From: Tritrichomonas musculus
Lineage: Eukaryota > Parabasalia > Tritrichomonadida > Tritrichomonadidae
Direction of reading: 5' to 3'
Length of the DNA: 64,000 nucleotides
Assembly: GCA_039105265.1 (NCBI GenBank)
Contig: JAPFFF010000020.1
Location: 186,001 to 250,000, forward strand
In this document: positions 55,312 to 64,000 of the stretch, piece by piece
How positions within the stretch are numbered: position 1 is the stretch's first letter
Layout: each line of letters starts with the position of its first letter
Notes under the pieces: generated by a model
Told to the model about the DNA's origin: nothing
What the model saw: the letters and a program-made list of their open reading frames with translations, nothing else
Databases searched by the model: none
Position numbers and translations under genes: made by a program

Positions 55312-56862
55312 ATGACAAGTGACGTAGGTACACAAACTAAACCTAACAATAAAATACAACTACTACAAGGTACTCTTAAATTTCGACCTAAACTAGTTGA
55401 TAGAGATGTTGCAAGATTAACAAGAGGTTTGGGTCAAACTATATGGAAGTTCTCTAATAATCAAATAAATCTACAAAAATTATATGAGACATATTTAAAT
55501 ACTAATATAGCTTTTAGAGACGTACTTGAATTTGCTAATAGACTCAAGAGAGAGAGACCAAAAGCAAAATTTTCAGGTTGTGTGTTTGCGATTAAGAAAA
55601 ATCAAGATGATAAAGATGAACATGGGCATTACATAACAGTATTAAAGCCATATCAATATACTCTCCAAGAATCAAATCAAGGTATATTAACAGAGATAAA
55701 ATTACATTATGATATTATCAACATAAGGATATCTCGAATGAAGACTGAGGAGGAAAAACAAGCAGCTAGAGAACTGAGAGAGCAGATGAAAGAAAGAACA
55801 TTGAAAAGTGATAAGAAAGAATATAAAACTAGAGGTGTTCAAACAGATGATATACCAGAATTGGCTCCATTACCCAGACCAGTTCCAACTTTAAATCAAA
55901 ATGATTATCATCTTAACCTTAGGAAAATCGGTAGGAACCGACCCACAAATGTTGAGCCACCAACAAGGGATCAAAATCAAAACAGAATTCAACGTTTACT
56001 TCAAGGTAGTACAAATTTAGACGAGGATGATAGACCTAAGACAAAATCAAAACAACATAAGACAAAATCAAAACGACCTCGTTCACCTTCACCTCCACCT
56101 CCACCTCCACCACCTCCTTCATCACCACCTCCACAGTTTCCATCATCACATACCTCTCGAGGTACTAGTCCTCCTCCAAGACAACCCCGTATGACACCAC
56201 AGAAGGAAGGAGAGTATACAGTAGACCAAGGACATAATAGGATTCATGATTGGAGGAGTTTAGTCAATGATGAAAATATAGAAGAAGATGTTATTGATGA
56301 CTACTTGAAACTTCTATATGAAAAAGGAAAGAGATTGAATAAACAACCTGGTCAAGATGAGGCAGAGTTTGATAAAAAGAAAATATTGGTTTTACCTACT
56401 GCATTTTATACCCTCCTTTCTATAGCATATGAGACTAATGATAAAGAAAAAATACATGAACTGATGAAAAGTTCTATCTCAGGTAAAAAGTCATTTTCAA
56501 AGTTCGATAAAGTATTTGTCCCCATTTGCTCAGATGGAGAACATTGGATTTTATGTATTGTTCGATATTCAAAGAAAAGAATCGAATGCTATGACTCTGA
56601 AAATAAGTCAATGGCACCAGAGGTAAAGACACTTAATAAGTGGATCAATCTTTCAGCAACAGGTAATTTAACAGCAAAATATTATGATGTACCTAGTCAA
56701 AGGAATAACAAGGATTGTGGAGTGTTTCTAATGGAAGCTTGTCGTACCTTTTTGCATGAAGGAAATGGTAAGTTTAGACAACGCGATATACCAGATATTA
56801 GAAAGAGAATACTTCGAGAACTTCAAAACAATGAATTAGAAACAGGTGTTGCATATAAATAA
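55312..56862 (+). CDS. Polinton: adenain/Ulp1-like cysteine protease
   Basis: A 516-residue protein. The C-terminal 200 residues hold the protease fold in order: PICSDGEHWILCIV (His), IECYDSEN (Asp) and PSQRNNKDCGVFLMEAC (Gln and Cys), as in adenovirus-type maturation proteases. The N-terminal 170 residues are basic and helical; the linker at about 250-290 is a proline tract with many consecutive prolines. Two short TQT/VQT motifs (near residues 9 and 177) are shared with other proteins of this element. In the family this protease processes capsid proteins. Confidence 0.83.
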   Translation: MTSDVGTQTKPNNKIQLLQGTLKFRPKLVDRDVARLTRGLGQTIWKFSNNQINLQKLYETYLNTNIAFRDVLEFANRLKRERPKAKFSGCVFAIKKNQDDKDEHGHYITVLKPYQYTLQESNQGILTEIKLHYDIINIRISRMKTEEEKQAARELREQMKERTLKSDKKEYKTRGVQTDDIPELAPLPRPVPTLNQNDYHLNLRKIGRNRPTNVEPPTRDQNQNRIQRLLQGSTNLDEDDRPKTKSKQHKTKSKRPRSPSPPPPPPPPPSSPPPQFPSSHTSRGTSPPPRQPRMTPQKEGEYTVDQGHNRIHDWRSLVNDENIEEDVIDDYLKLLYEKGKRLNKQPGQDEAEFDKKKILVLPTAFYTLLSIAYETNDKEKIHELMKSSISGKKSFSKFDKVFVPICSDGEHWILCIVRYSKKRIECYDSENKSMAPEVKTLNKWINLSATGNLTAKYYDVPSQRNNKDCGVFLMEACRTFLHEGNGKFRQRDIPDIRKRILRELQNNELETGVAYK

Positions 56863-56883
56863 AGACTTTTTATTCGACTCGAA

Positions 56884-57885
56884 ATGGAATTACCACCAAG
56901 TGTTAAAACTCTATATCCTAATCGAGATAATATAGTTAATGATGGCAATACACCTCTTCCAATCGAAACAGCCTACTTCCTTGAGGATGCTCAACATGAT
57001 AAAGCTAAGTTTAATAGGTATTGGTTTAATTTCCCACCAGAATGGTCAACTGCAAACAAAGGGGAATCTATTGTTGGTGTTCGTTCAGCACATATCATTA
57101 AGAGAAGACGCAAAATGGAAGTAGAGATTGAAATATATAAGATACATAAGAAAACATATGAAAAAGTTTGTGGTGGAACATGGAATGATGGAACATTAAA
57201 AATAAACTATGTAACTGGTACGAATCATATATATGGATTCTTCAAAGTCATTGATTGGGTGTCAGTCGATGGAGATTTACGTGGATTTTTTGATGCAGTT
57301 AATCAAGCATTTAAGTCATACATTAAAACTTCTTCATTAGACAAATTTGTTCAAAATGATGACAATATACAGGATAGAGATATACAAACAGATGGATATT
57401 ATGATAAAGATGGTTTTCATGAAATCATTTATACAGAAAGAAATAAAGCAGAGAACAATAAATACTACTATATCGATAGTAAGAATGAACAAGATTGGGA
57501 GTATACCGCACCATATATGAACTTTTTCAAACTTAAATCCTGGAATGATGACTTTGCAGATGTGTTTAATATAGGTAATGGCATATTTCAAAATAAACCA
57601 GAAAAATATCAAACATGGAGTAAGGAATTAATATTCGATAATATATGGGATAGACAATCATGCAAAATATATTCATCGATAGGTGAACAAGCATTACATA
57701 ATTATATAGGAAATAGCGATGTTGAATATAGTCCTATTAAGTACTTCAAGTTAAACTCAATGGACCAAAGGTTTTGGATAGACTTCTATAGTGATGTTCA
57801 TTATTATTGTCCAACCAAACTACCTCCAAATGATTCATTTGTAATCGAAATGCAATTCCTTCAATACGATAAGATGTTTATTTAA
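56884..57885 (+). CDS. Polinton: unknown structural protein candidate
   Basis: A 333-residue protein rich in aromatic residues and beta-strand-like stretches (NRYWFNFPPEWSTANKG, VEIEIYKIHKKTYEKV, DRQSCKIYSSIGEQALHNYI, RFWIDFYSDVHYYCPTKLPP). Position between the protease and integrase and composition suggest a structural protein such as a penton-like minor capsid, but I cannot confirm this. It carries one IQTD motif near residue 168. Confidence 0.55.
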   Translation: MELPPSVKTLYPNRDNIVNDGNTPLPIETAYFLEDAQHDKAKFNRYWFNFPPEWSTANKGESIVGVRSAHIIKRRRKMEVEIEIYKIHKKTYEKVCGGTWNDGTLKINYVTGTNHIYGFFKVIDWVSVDGDLRGFFDAVNQAFKSYIKTSSLDKFVQNDDNIQDRDIQTDGYYDKDGFHEIIYTERNKAENNKYYYIDSKNEQDWEYTAPYMNFFKLKSWNDDFADVFNIGNGIFQNKPEKYQTWSKELIFDNIWDRQSCKIYSSIGEQALHNYIGNSDVEYSPIKYFKLNSMDQRFWIDFYSDVHYYCPTKLPPNDSFVIEMQFLQYDKMFI

Positions 57886-57892
57886 AAAATAA

Positions 57893-59047
57893 ATGAGTAA
57901 AGAAGAACCAAGCCCATATGAAAAATTATACAACAAAGCTAAATGGAAGACCTTGGACAAATACCTTAGCATGGCAAAACAAGAGAATCTAAATGAAGAA
58001 GAAGCAAAGAAATACTTTGATGAAAGAGTAGTACATGATAAGAGAGTACCTAAAGCACAATTTATTCCTATTGTATCCAAACATCCTCATGGTTATCAAA
58101 TGGATACCTTCATTAATAATAAAGAGGCAGGTGGGTTGAATTATCTAATGTTCATCAATATCAACACCAGAAAAGCATATGCATATCCTATGAATGGTAA
58201 AGGATCAAGAGAAGTATTATCAGCACTTCATAAATTTGTTAATGATGTACCTCATGTATATTCGATAACAAGTGATGAGGATGCAGCATATTTATCATCA
58301 ACAGTCTTAGACTTCATGAGAGAGAAGAACATAAAATACCGAACAACAACTGAGAATAACCATAATGTACTTGGCATTATTAATAGGTTTATGAGAACTA
58401 TAAGAGATGCTATTGGTGAAAATAGGTTTATTCAACCAAAGGAGATGCATGATTTGGTCAACATATATAACAACTCTCCTCATAGGTCTTTAGATAATAA
58501 AGCACCTAATGATATTACTCCAGAGGATGAAATAAAGTACATACAAAAGAATGCACGCATTAATCCATACCATTTTAATCCAGGTGAGAAGGTCAGGTTA
58601 GTACTCGAAAAAGAACCATTTGGTAAAAGAAGAAGTAATTTGTCCAATGAGTCTTATATAGTTGACTCGCAAAAAGGTAACCAGTTTGTGGTCAAGTCCA
58701 AAGATGGTTCAACAAGTTCATTCCCTGGATATAGGTTGTTAAGGACAAGAGACAAAAGGATTAAAGTAGCTGAAAGACTAAATGAAGGTAAAGAAGGTAT
58801 TATTGAAAAAATATATAACTTTGATGAAGATACTGGTAAGTATGATTTAAAATGGGAAGGAGTCGAAGGTGATGATGCCTTTGCTAGACAAACTATTAGA
58901 GATGTAAGGAGAGGTAATCCATTAGTACTTGGAACAGCAGAAAGACAATATTGGTTGGAACAAAAGAAAAATTATGAACGACAAATTAAAGCAGGTCAAA
59001 AGGTTGAGGGCAAACCAATACCAGATAAAATTATGAAATACATTTAA
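57893..59047 (+). CDS. Polinton: retroviral-type integrase with C-terminal chromodomain-like part
   Basis: A 384-residue integrase. The rve core is visible in HPHGYQMDTFINNKEAGGLN, YSITSDEDAAYLSSTVLDFM and HNVLGIINRFMRTIRDAIG, then LVNIYNNSPHRSLDNKAPND. The C-terminal region has DNA-binding-like strands and a chromodomain-like end (EGIIEKIYNFDEDTGKYDLK, then WEGVEGDDAFARQ). It would insert element DNA in the family. Confidence 0.88.
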   Translation: MSKEEPSPYEKLYNKAKWKTLDKYLSMAKQENLNEEEAKKYFDERVVHDKRVPKAQFIPIVSKHPHGYQMDTFINNKEAGGLNYLMFININTRKAYAYPMNGKGSREVLSALHKFVNDVPHVYSITSDEDAAYLSSTVLDFMREKNIKYRTTTENNHNVLGIINRFMRTIRDAIGENRFIQPKEMHDLVNIYNNSPHRSLDNKAPNDITPEDEIKYIQKNARINPYHFNPGEKVRLVLEKEPFGKRRSNLSNESYIVDSQKGNQFVVKSKDGSTSSFPGYRLLRTRDKRIKVAERLNEGKEGIIEKIYNFDEDTGKYDLKWEGVEGDDAFARQTIRDVRRGNPLVLGTAERQYWLEQKKNYERQIKAGQKVEGKPIPDKIMKYI

Positions 59048-59057
59048 AAATTTGTAA

Positions 59058-59924
59058 ATGGATGAACCCCCAAGTGCAGAACTAATAAATAAAGTAGAAA
59101 CATTGATTAAAGAGACCTTACGAAAGAACATGAAAGAGATAGATGGTGCTTTGATTAAACCATTATCACCTGATTATCCTTTTAGTACAAATGGTATATA
59201 CTTTTTAATTGGTAAACCAGGTGCTGGTAAAAGTTTTTGGATATGGAGACATATTATGATAACAGAGAGGTTGTTTAAACATCCATACTACCAAAAGATA
59301 ATATTTTGCTCAAGCTCTGGTAAAATGGATAAAACAGCTGAAACACTTAATAAACAGATACAATCAAGAATCGATTATGTAAAGGAAAGAGAATTAATGA
59401 GTTATCTTAAAAGACATCTTCGAAGAAAGATAAAGTATTATGCTATTGTCAAATATGTATTATCTCGAATGAAAGAGACCAATGACGAAATGAGGAGGCT
59501 CATTGAGAAGCATCATTTAAATGAGCTCAATGATAAAATAATATATATAGCCAATAAGTTAGTCAAGTATGAAACATCATCATATCCATATAACACATTA
59601 TTGATACTAGATGATTGTGCAGGTAGTGATTTATTAAAGAATGGTAATAGTGAATTTATCAAGTTGTTAACCAAGACAAGACACTATAATTTAACATGTA
59701 TCATGGCTATCCAAACTATTCGATTTGTTCATATGAATGCGAAAAGGTTAGCAACAGATATCATATGTTATACAGGATATAGTGAGGAAGATTTTACTAG
59801 CTTGTTGCAACAAACAAATAACTCATTAAATACGAAGCAGACAGTAGCTGAATACTTACAACATAAAGAACCACATGAGAAGTTCGTAATGAATATTTCT
59901 GCTAATAAGTACTATTTCGAATAA
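59058..59924 (+). CDS. Polinton: A32-like genome-packaging ATPase
   Basis: A 288-residue FtsK/HerA-type ATPase. Walker A is YFLIGKPGAGKSFW near residue 52, Walker B is LLILDDCAGSD near 178, and a further motif KLLTKTRHYNLTCIMAIQT follows near 200, as in poxvirus A32-like ATPases. In the family it drives DNA into the capsid. Confidence 0.88.
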   Translation: MDEPPSAELINKVETLIKETLRKNMKEIDGALIKPLSPDYPFSTNGIYFLIGKPGAGKSFWIWRHIMITERLFKHPYYQKIIFCSSSGKMDKTAETLNKQIQSRIDYVKERELMSYLKRHLRRKIKYYAIVKYVLSRMKETNDEMRRLIEKHHLNELNDKIIYIANKLVKYETSSYPYNTLLILDDCAGSDLLKNGNSEFIKLLTKTRHYNLTCIMAIQTIRFVHMNAKRLATDIICYTGYSEEDFTSLLQQTNNSLNTKQTVAEYLQHKEPHEKFVMNISANKYYFE

Positions 59925-59941
59925 TTTTTTATTTTTTAAAA

Positions 59942-60415
59942 ATGGGAATTCAACGTCATTCAGTAGACGATTATTGGAAGCCAGATTATTCCAAAAAGCA
60001 ACAATTTTCTCCATGGCAAGAGATAATAAAAGGAGGAGTAGGACTAGGCGGTAAGATATTAATGGGAGCAGCAGATAGTGTTTCGGGTGGTCTTGCAAGT
60101 AAACTATTAGATGCTTCAGCAGGTGGATTAACCAAGCATGCTGGTGTTATTGGTAAAGTTGCGAGAAGTCTTGGTGAAAGCTTCTTGAGCGATAGTACAA
60201 GAAATAAAATAGCAAATATAGCCGACACAGCATTAAAGTATGTACCTGAAGGAAATGTGAAAACTGCATTATCATCAATTAATAAATCTGCAAAAGGTGA
60301 ATCAGTTGAATCAATTAAAGCACCTCTTGAAAAATCAGCATATACACCGAAACCAGAGAAACCATTTCAAGAGAGTGACTTTAGTACAAACCATCATTCA
60401 AGAACCTACATCTAA
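59942..60415 (+). CDS. Polinton: glycine/alanine-rich small protein
   Basis: A 157-residue protein with an N-terminal WKPDYSKKQQFSPWQ part and a Gly/Ala/Ser-rich amphipathic middle (GGVGLGGKILMGAADSVSGG, SKLLDASAGGLTKHAGVIGK). The composition resembles virus minor capsid or membrane-active proteins, which is inference from composition only. Confidence 0.55.
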   Translation: MGIQRHSVDDYWKPDYSKKQQFSPWQEIIKGGVGLGGKILMGAADSVSGGLASKLLDASAGGLTKHAGVIGKVARSLGESFLSDSTRNKIANIADTALKYVPEGNVKTALSSINKSAKGESVESIKAPLEKSAYTPKPEKPFQESDFSTNHHSRTYI

Positions 60416-60463
60416 TGAAAACTCAAGAAAACTCAATTTTTGGACTTTTTTGTTTATTTTTAA

Positions 60464-61015
60464 ATGTCAAAACATCTAACAGGTTCTAAGAGACTTGCAG
60501 TTATTCATAAATGGTTGAATGGAAGGGATGACCCAGATTGGGAAGTGCTTCCTACGAAAACCAAAGACAAGTATATTGTAAAACAGCGAAAAACTCCAAT
60601 AACTCGAGAATATCAAGAAAACTCAGACAGTGAAAATAACGAAGATACTCAAGAAAACTCAGACAGTGAAGAACATGAGGAACTTGAAGAAAAGCCAAGA
60701 AAGCCAATAAGTTCGAAAGCTGCACGAAAACCTACAAAACCTCGAAAAACTCAACAAAGCCAAGTTTATGACCCTACTGTGAATGAGGAAATACTAAAAC
60801 AGCTAAAATCACTAGGTGAAGAAATGAAGATAAGTCGAGAGAAGAAAGAACAGAGACGTATGATAAAGGAGGTTGTTGATAAAAGGATGAGTAAACCAAG
60901 ACAACAGTATGTTCCTGAAGAACCGCCACAACAATATGAAGAAGAACAACAACCTCAATATATACCTATGAGACCTATTGGTAGGAGAAATCGCATCTTT
61001 GAAGATATGATGTAA
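60464..61015 (+). CDS. Polinton: charged linker-like protein
   Basis: A 183-residue protein, hydrophilic and highly charged, with a duplicated QENSDSE phrase near residues 46-70, a Lys/Pro/Arg-rich section (KPRKPISSKAARKPTKPRKT) and a Gln/Pro/Glu-rich end (EEPPQQYEEEQQPQYIP). No family recognised. It lies just before the major capsid candidate. Confidence 0.6.
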   Translation: MSKHLTGSKRLAVIHKWLNGRDDPDWEVLPTKTKDKYIVKQRKTPITREYQENSDSENNEDTQENSDSEEHEELEEKPRKPISSKAARKPTKPRKTQQSQVYDPTVNEEILKQLKSLGEEMKISREKKEQRRMIKEVVDKRMSKPRQQYVPEEPPQQYEEEQQPQYIPMRPIGRRNRIFEDMM

Positions 61016-61032
61016 ATTTTTTTCTATCTAAA

Positions 61033-62721
61033 ATGCTCAACAAGGAATCCTATATGAAAACCTCAGCAGAGGTTTGTACACAGATTGCATCTTACTTTGA
61101 TGTTGTCGATAATTGCATAGCACTTAGTGATACAAATAAGGCATACTCATTAAATCCACAAACTTCGTATTCACCATCACCACCAATTAAGAGTGGTTCA
61201 TATACAACATGTATTATCTCTCCTAATACTCATAATACTGCTGATATATATAATGGTTTTATTCGAGCAGATATGAAAGTGACATTAAAGATTGATAAAC
61301 CAATAGCTAGTAATTTAGAAAATGTTGATGGATATAATTTTGGTAAGGTATGGTTTGGTTTTAAGGATGCTCGAGATGCTGTTGAGAAGTATGAAATTGT
61401 AGCTAATGGTATGACACTTTATACCCAGAACTTTGGATGTGAAGAATCCTTTTTAACTGCATGTTGTGCAAATGAAGTTACTAAAAGAGCTGATATATAT
61501 AGTAAAGCAAGACATAAGGATATTTGGAATGATACTCATGGAAGGAGATGTGGTTTTGTTACCAACCTTAACCAAAATGTAACGGAAGTCACATCAACAA
61601 TTAGATTAAAGATTGATTTACGAAGATTCCTACCTTTATCTAATATCAAGTACTTGCCAGCATTTGCAGGTAAAATTGAATTACGTCTATACTTTTCAAC
61701 AGCTGGTATGGTATATTGTCCAGTTGGTTTTGAAAAGAGATTGGTTGCTAATCCTTTTGATGGAGTAGATTTTAGTGTTGATGAAATTACAAATGAATTT
61801 AGACCTATTGGAGAGCCAATATGGATGTGGACCAGTACTGTTAAGATAGCTAAAAGTGATCTTAATCACCCCAAGAATCTTCCACCTGTTGGAGATACAA
61901 ATGGTGGTTTTGTGTATAAACCGAAGAAAGATGATGCCTCAACGCAAGTAAGAGTAGACAGAAAAGTATATAGTGATTGGAGAACCTGGAGTGTTGTTGA
62001 TTATTCCATTGAAGAATGTGCAAGTATTATACCTTGTTTTGGTATTCATGAATCAGTATATACAGCACTTGTTCAAAGATATGCTAACCCACAACATCCA
62101 CTTACATTCCCAACACAGATTATGTCATTTTACACTTGTACAAGACCTCTTAAGAATGAACAAGATAAAGCAACTATTACTATTACACCTAATTTTGTAG
62201 ATAGTATGTTTTGCTTATTCCCACTCAAGCATACACATAAGACATACTTCAAGAATCCTCAGTTTGAAGCTTTTCATATGAATTGTGGTAATTACAATAA
62301 TATTCCTGCTAAAGCATTTGGTACGAATGGTTTGTATCCAGAGTTCATCGAATATTGCCAGAATGCAATGAACATGAATGGAGAGCAAAATGGATTTAAT
62401 AAAGAGGTTATTGCAAGTCTAGCTAATGAGAATCAGTATAATGAAAATACAACAGGCTATTATCCAAGTGATAGGTCCTCATTCTTTATAGGTCTTCCTA
62501 CTGAAACAGATGGAACATATCAACAAGGTCTTTCAAGTCTTGCACCTATTAACTTCGAATTGATATGTAGTCAAAAGGCAGATAATCCATTTAGACAGGA
62601 AGTAGATACACCTCCATTATTATGCTTATTAACAGATATATCAATTAGTATCTTAATTAGACCAAACGGTATGCCACCATCAGTACGTATTGGTCCTTAT
62701 GATTTAACAACCCCTGAGTAA
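61033..62721 (+). CDS. Polinton: major capsid protein candidate
   Basis: A 562-residue protein, the longest in the visible part and in the size range of Polinton double-jelly-roll capsid proteins. Beta-rich segments alternate with loops (FIRADMKVTLKIDKPI, FGKVWFGFKDARDAVEKYEI, STIRLKIDLRRFLPLSNIKY, KIELRLYFSTAGMVYC), and the GKVWFGFKDA...YEIVANGMTLY arrangement fits capsid proteins described for trichomonad Mavericks. The assignment rests on size, place and strand pattern. Confidence 0.72.
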   Translation: MLNKESYMKTSAEVCTQIASYFDVVDNCIALSDTNKAYSLNPQTSYSPSPPIKSGSYTTCIISPNTHNTADIYNGFIRADMKVTLKIDKPIASNLENVDGYNFGKVWFGFKDARDAVEKYEIVANGMTLYTQNFGCEESFLTACCANEVTKRADIYSKARHKDIWNDTHGRRCGFVTNLNQNVTEVTSTIRLKIDLRRFLPLSNIKYLPAFAGKIELRLYFSTAGMVYCPVGFEKRLVANPFDGVDFSVDEITNEFRPIGEPIWMWTSTVKIAKSDLNHPKNLPPVGDTNGGFVYKPKKDDASTQVRVDRKVYSDWRTWSVVDYSIEECASIIPCFGIHESVYTALVQRYANPQHPLTFPTQIMSFYTCTRPLKNEQDKATITITPNFVDSMFCLFPLKHTHKTYFKNPQFEAFHMNCGNYNNIPAKAFGTNGLYPEFIEYCQNAMNMNGEQNGFNKEVIASLANENQYNENTTGYYPSDRSSFFIGLPTETDGTYQQGLSSLAPINFELICSQKADNPFRQEVDTPPLLCLLTDISISILIRPNGMPPSVRIGPYDLTTPE

Positions 62722-62749
62722 AAAGATGTATATTTTTATTTTATAGAAA

Positions 62750-63184
62750 ATGTCGAATGATTATAGAAGCCCAAATGCTGAGATTGTTGGAAGAGAAGGT
62801 ATGATGTATAATGAAGCTACTATGAAAAATAAGGACATAGAGTTTCAACATTTTGGTGTGTTCAGTAATACTAATACTTATTCTGTAACCTTCAACCCAT
62901 ATATTAATCGACCACCTACCCAGATTATTGAACATGAGGACCCTGTTAGATTTCCAGATACTCGAGAACATATAACAAAACCTGTTCGTGAACCTCCTGT
63001 TAGTATTACAGATGGTGGTTTTTATCGACATATAGGTGAAAAAGATAAACCAGTACCTCTCTTACCAAAATATCTTAAGAAGCCTGAGAAACCATCAATG
63101 CAAGGTAGAGCAAGAGAATATAATAAACAAGATATTCGATATGGACCTACTCAGCATATCTTTACCCAAAATAACATCTATTAA
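62750..63184 (+). CDS. Polinton: unknown small protein
   Basis: A 144-residue proline- and charge-rich protein (DIEFQHFGVFSNTNTYSVTF, INRPPTQIIEHEDPVRFPD, PLLPKYLKKPEKPSM). No family recognised. It directly follows the capsid candidate. Confidence 0.6.
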   Translation: MSNDYRSPNAEIVGREGMMYNEATMKNKDIEFQHFGVFSNTNTYSVTFNPYINRPPTQIIEHEDPVRFPDTREHITKPVREPPVSITDGGFYRHIGEKDKPVPLLPKYLKKPEKPSMQGRAREYNKQDIRYGPTQHIFTQNNIY

Positions 63185-63209
63185 TTTTTTATTGAATTTT
63201 TTTATCCAG

Positions 63210-63656
63210 ATGAAAATGACAACAAGAAACGTCTATGACTATGTCAATGAACTTCGTGCAAAATGTGCTCCAAATACTAAACAATGTAATTTCTCGATAC
63301 TTTGTGACAAGTACCCTATGAAAGTAGGAGAATGGAGCTATTTAGGTAAAGTACTTTATGTCTCAATCAAGATAAAAGACAAGTACCACAGATTTTATCC
63401 AGATAAGCTCAAAGAACTTGATCTTGACTCAATATTTATTAAGCCTAACTCAAGGAGAAAAATAACTGAAGATTTCGAAGAGTTCTACATAAATGGAAAC
63501 ACTATCACTCAAGAGTATCAAGGAATCAAATACTACAACTATTCCATTGCAGCTGCTCCTACAAGTCATAAACCAAAAATCGACGCTCTCAAGCAGAAAT
63601 ATCAAATTGAGTCATTTGACATGTTTATTGGAGAACAGCTAGACTTAGTACTTTAA
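63210..63656 (+). CDS. Polinton: unknown small protein
   Basis: A 148-residue protein from the ATG at 63210 (MKMTTRNVYDYVNELRAKC). The ATG was chosen because it follows the T-rich stretch seen before the other element genes and avoids overlapping the previous gene. It contains FSILCDKYPMKVGEWSYLGK and a mixed alpha/beta pattern. No family recognised. Confidence 0.55.
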   Translation: MKMTTRNVYDYVNELRAKCAPNTKQCNFSILCDKYPMKVGEWSYLGKVLYVSIKIKDKYHRFYPDKLKELDLDSIFIKPNSRRKITEDFEEFYINGNTITQEYQGIKYYNYSIAAAPTSHKPKIDALKQKYQIESFDMFIGEQLDLVL

Positions 63657-63677
63657 GCCTATTTTTTCCCAACTTAA

Positions 63678-64000
63678 ATGATTAAGAAGAGGGGTACAAC
63701 TAATGGTGTACAAGCAAATGTATCTTTAGAACCATCAGCAGCTGCATCATCTACATCTAACATCAACAACAACATTATTATTAATAAGAGAGATGACGGC
63801 AAGGAAGACATTGTTATTACAAGAGATATTGGAGTACAAACAGAACCTGTTGAAGTTGAACCAGATGTACGTAATGTTATACTTGAAGCATATGCACAAA
63901 TACTACTTAATCAAGACAAAGCACTACTATCTAACATTATATCAAAGAAATGCATCCTAGTACCTATTGAATCTCTTAGCAACATCATCAAAGCAATACT
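63678..64000 (+). CDS. Polinton: N-terminus of a further protein, cut by window end
   Basis: The frame is open from ATG 63678 to the window end (107 codons seen). It begins MIKKRGTTNGVQANVSLEPS, then has a Ser/Asn-rich part and DIGVQTEPVEVEPDVRNVI. The GVQTE motif echoes that of the protease-gene product. The rest of the gene lies outside the window, so its function cannot be read. Confidence 0.6.
   Translation, partial: MIKKRGTTNGVQANVSLEPSAAASSTSNINNNIIINKRDDGKEDIVITRDIGVQTEPVEVEPDVRNVILEAYAQILLNQDKALLSNIISKKCILVPIESLSNIIKAI

Larger units (their letters stand above)
54090..64000 (+). mobile_element. Polinton/Maverick element, left part
   Basis: Family assignment rests on the gene set: retroviral-type integrase, A32-like packaging ATPase, adenain-like cysteine protease and a double-jelly-roll-type capsid candidate. 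They are tightly packed on the + strand with gaps of only 8-49 bases from the protease onward. The left end is taken as about 54090, where the mariner reading stops. All visible genes are open, so the visible part looks whole with no obvious breaks; the family's DNA polymerase B and the right end lie beyond the window. The element is richer in G+C than its AT-rich surroundings. Intact frames suggest a young copy. Confidence 0.88.

Noticed and set aside
57337-57612. Membrane protein on the minus strand
   Set aside because: It lies wholly inside the dense + strand gene at 56884-57885; hydrophobicity comes from the reverse complement of Asn/Lys/Asp codons.
1-64000. tRNA or rRNA genes
   Set aside because: No stretch with tRNA-like GC-rich arms or rRNA-like conserved sequence was recognised by eye; a tRNAscan run would decide.

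Overview
This AT-rich window (intergenic DNA often above 75% A+T) looks like nuclear DNA of a parabasalid, most likely a trichomonad close to Tritrichomonas or Trichomonas. The evidence is the mix of gene families: BspA-like leucine-rich repeat proteins, trichomonad-type ankyrin (DUF3447-like) proteins in many intact and decayed copies, BTB plus F5/8-type C domain proteins, bacterial-type metabolic enzymes (iron-sulfur L-serine dehydratase, class I aldolase, GNAT acetyltransferase) and a Maverick/Polinton. No intron is needed in the intact genes. Several genes have a TCA(Y)-type initiator 10-25 bases before the ATG, as trichomonad genes do. The species assignment is inference. Layout: 0-4 kb holds a protein kinase and a decayed hAT-like transposase. 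4-21 kb is a dense gene region: a BspA protein, two C2-like paralogues, serine dehydratase, a 49-residue small ORF, a membrane-anchored esterase, class I aldolase, two BTB/F5-8C genes (one broken by a single frame slip), a metacaspase-like pseudoenzyme and a ubiquitin-like protein with a Met/Gln/Asn repeat tail. 20.5-33 kb holds an ankyrin protein, a BspA relic, a 1214-residue BTB/coiled-coil/BspA/F5-8C fusion, a relic resembling eIF3c, a GNAT, an NMN adenylyltransferase and repeat-rich spacers. 33.7-38.5 kb is the most unusual host locus: a pseudokinase, an Asn/Asp-rich segment and an ADP-ribosyltransferase-like protein lie in ONE reading frame interrupted only by two UAA codons. 39-54 kb is a graveyard and nursery of ankyrin genes; one relic is split by a young 1.92-kb DNA element with 458-bp near-identical terminal inverted repeats. 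54.09 kb to the window end is the left part of a Polinton/Maverick that landed in a mariner remnant. Its visible genes are all open, and all but one are on the + strand: HNH protein, adenain-like protease, integrase, packaging ATPase, major capsid protein candidate and others. The polymerase expected for the family would lie beyond the window. How the parts fit: the metabolic genes are single-gene transcription units, each with its own initiator, and show no operon logic. The repeat-protein genes (BspA, ankyrin, BTB/F5-8C) belong to expanding lineage-specific families that recombine domains (ankyrin-BspA and BTB-BspA-F5/8C fusions) and decay quickly. Mobile elements insert among the decaying copies. 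Start codons were chosen as the first ATG that fits family alignment or a nearby initiator.
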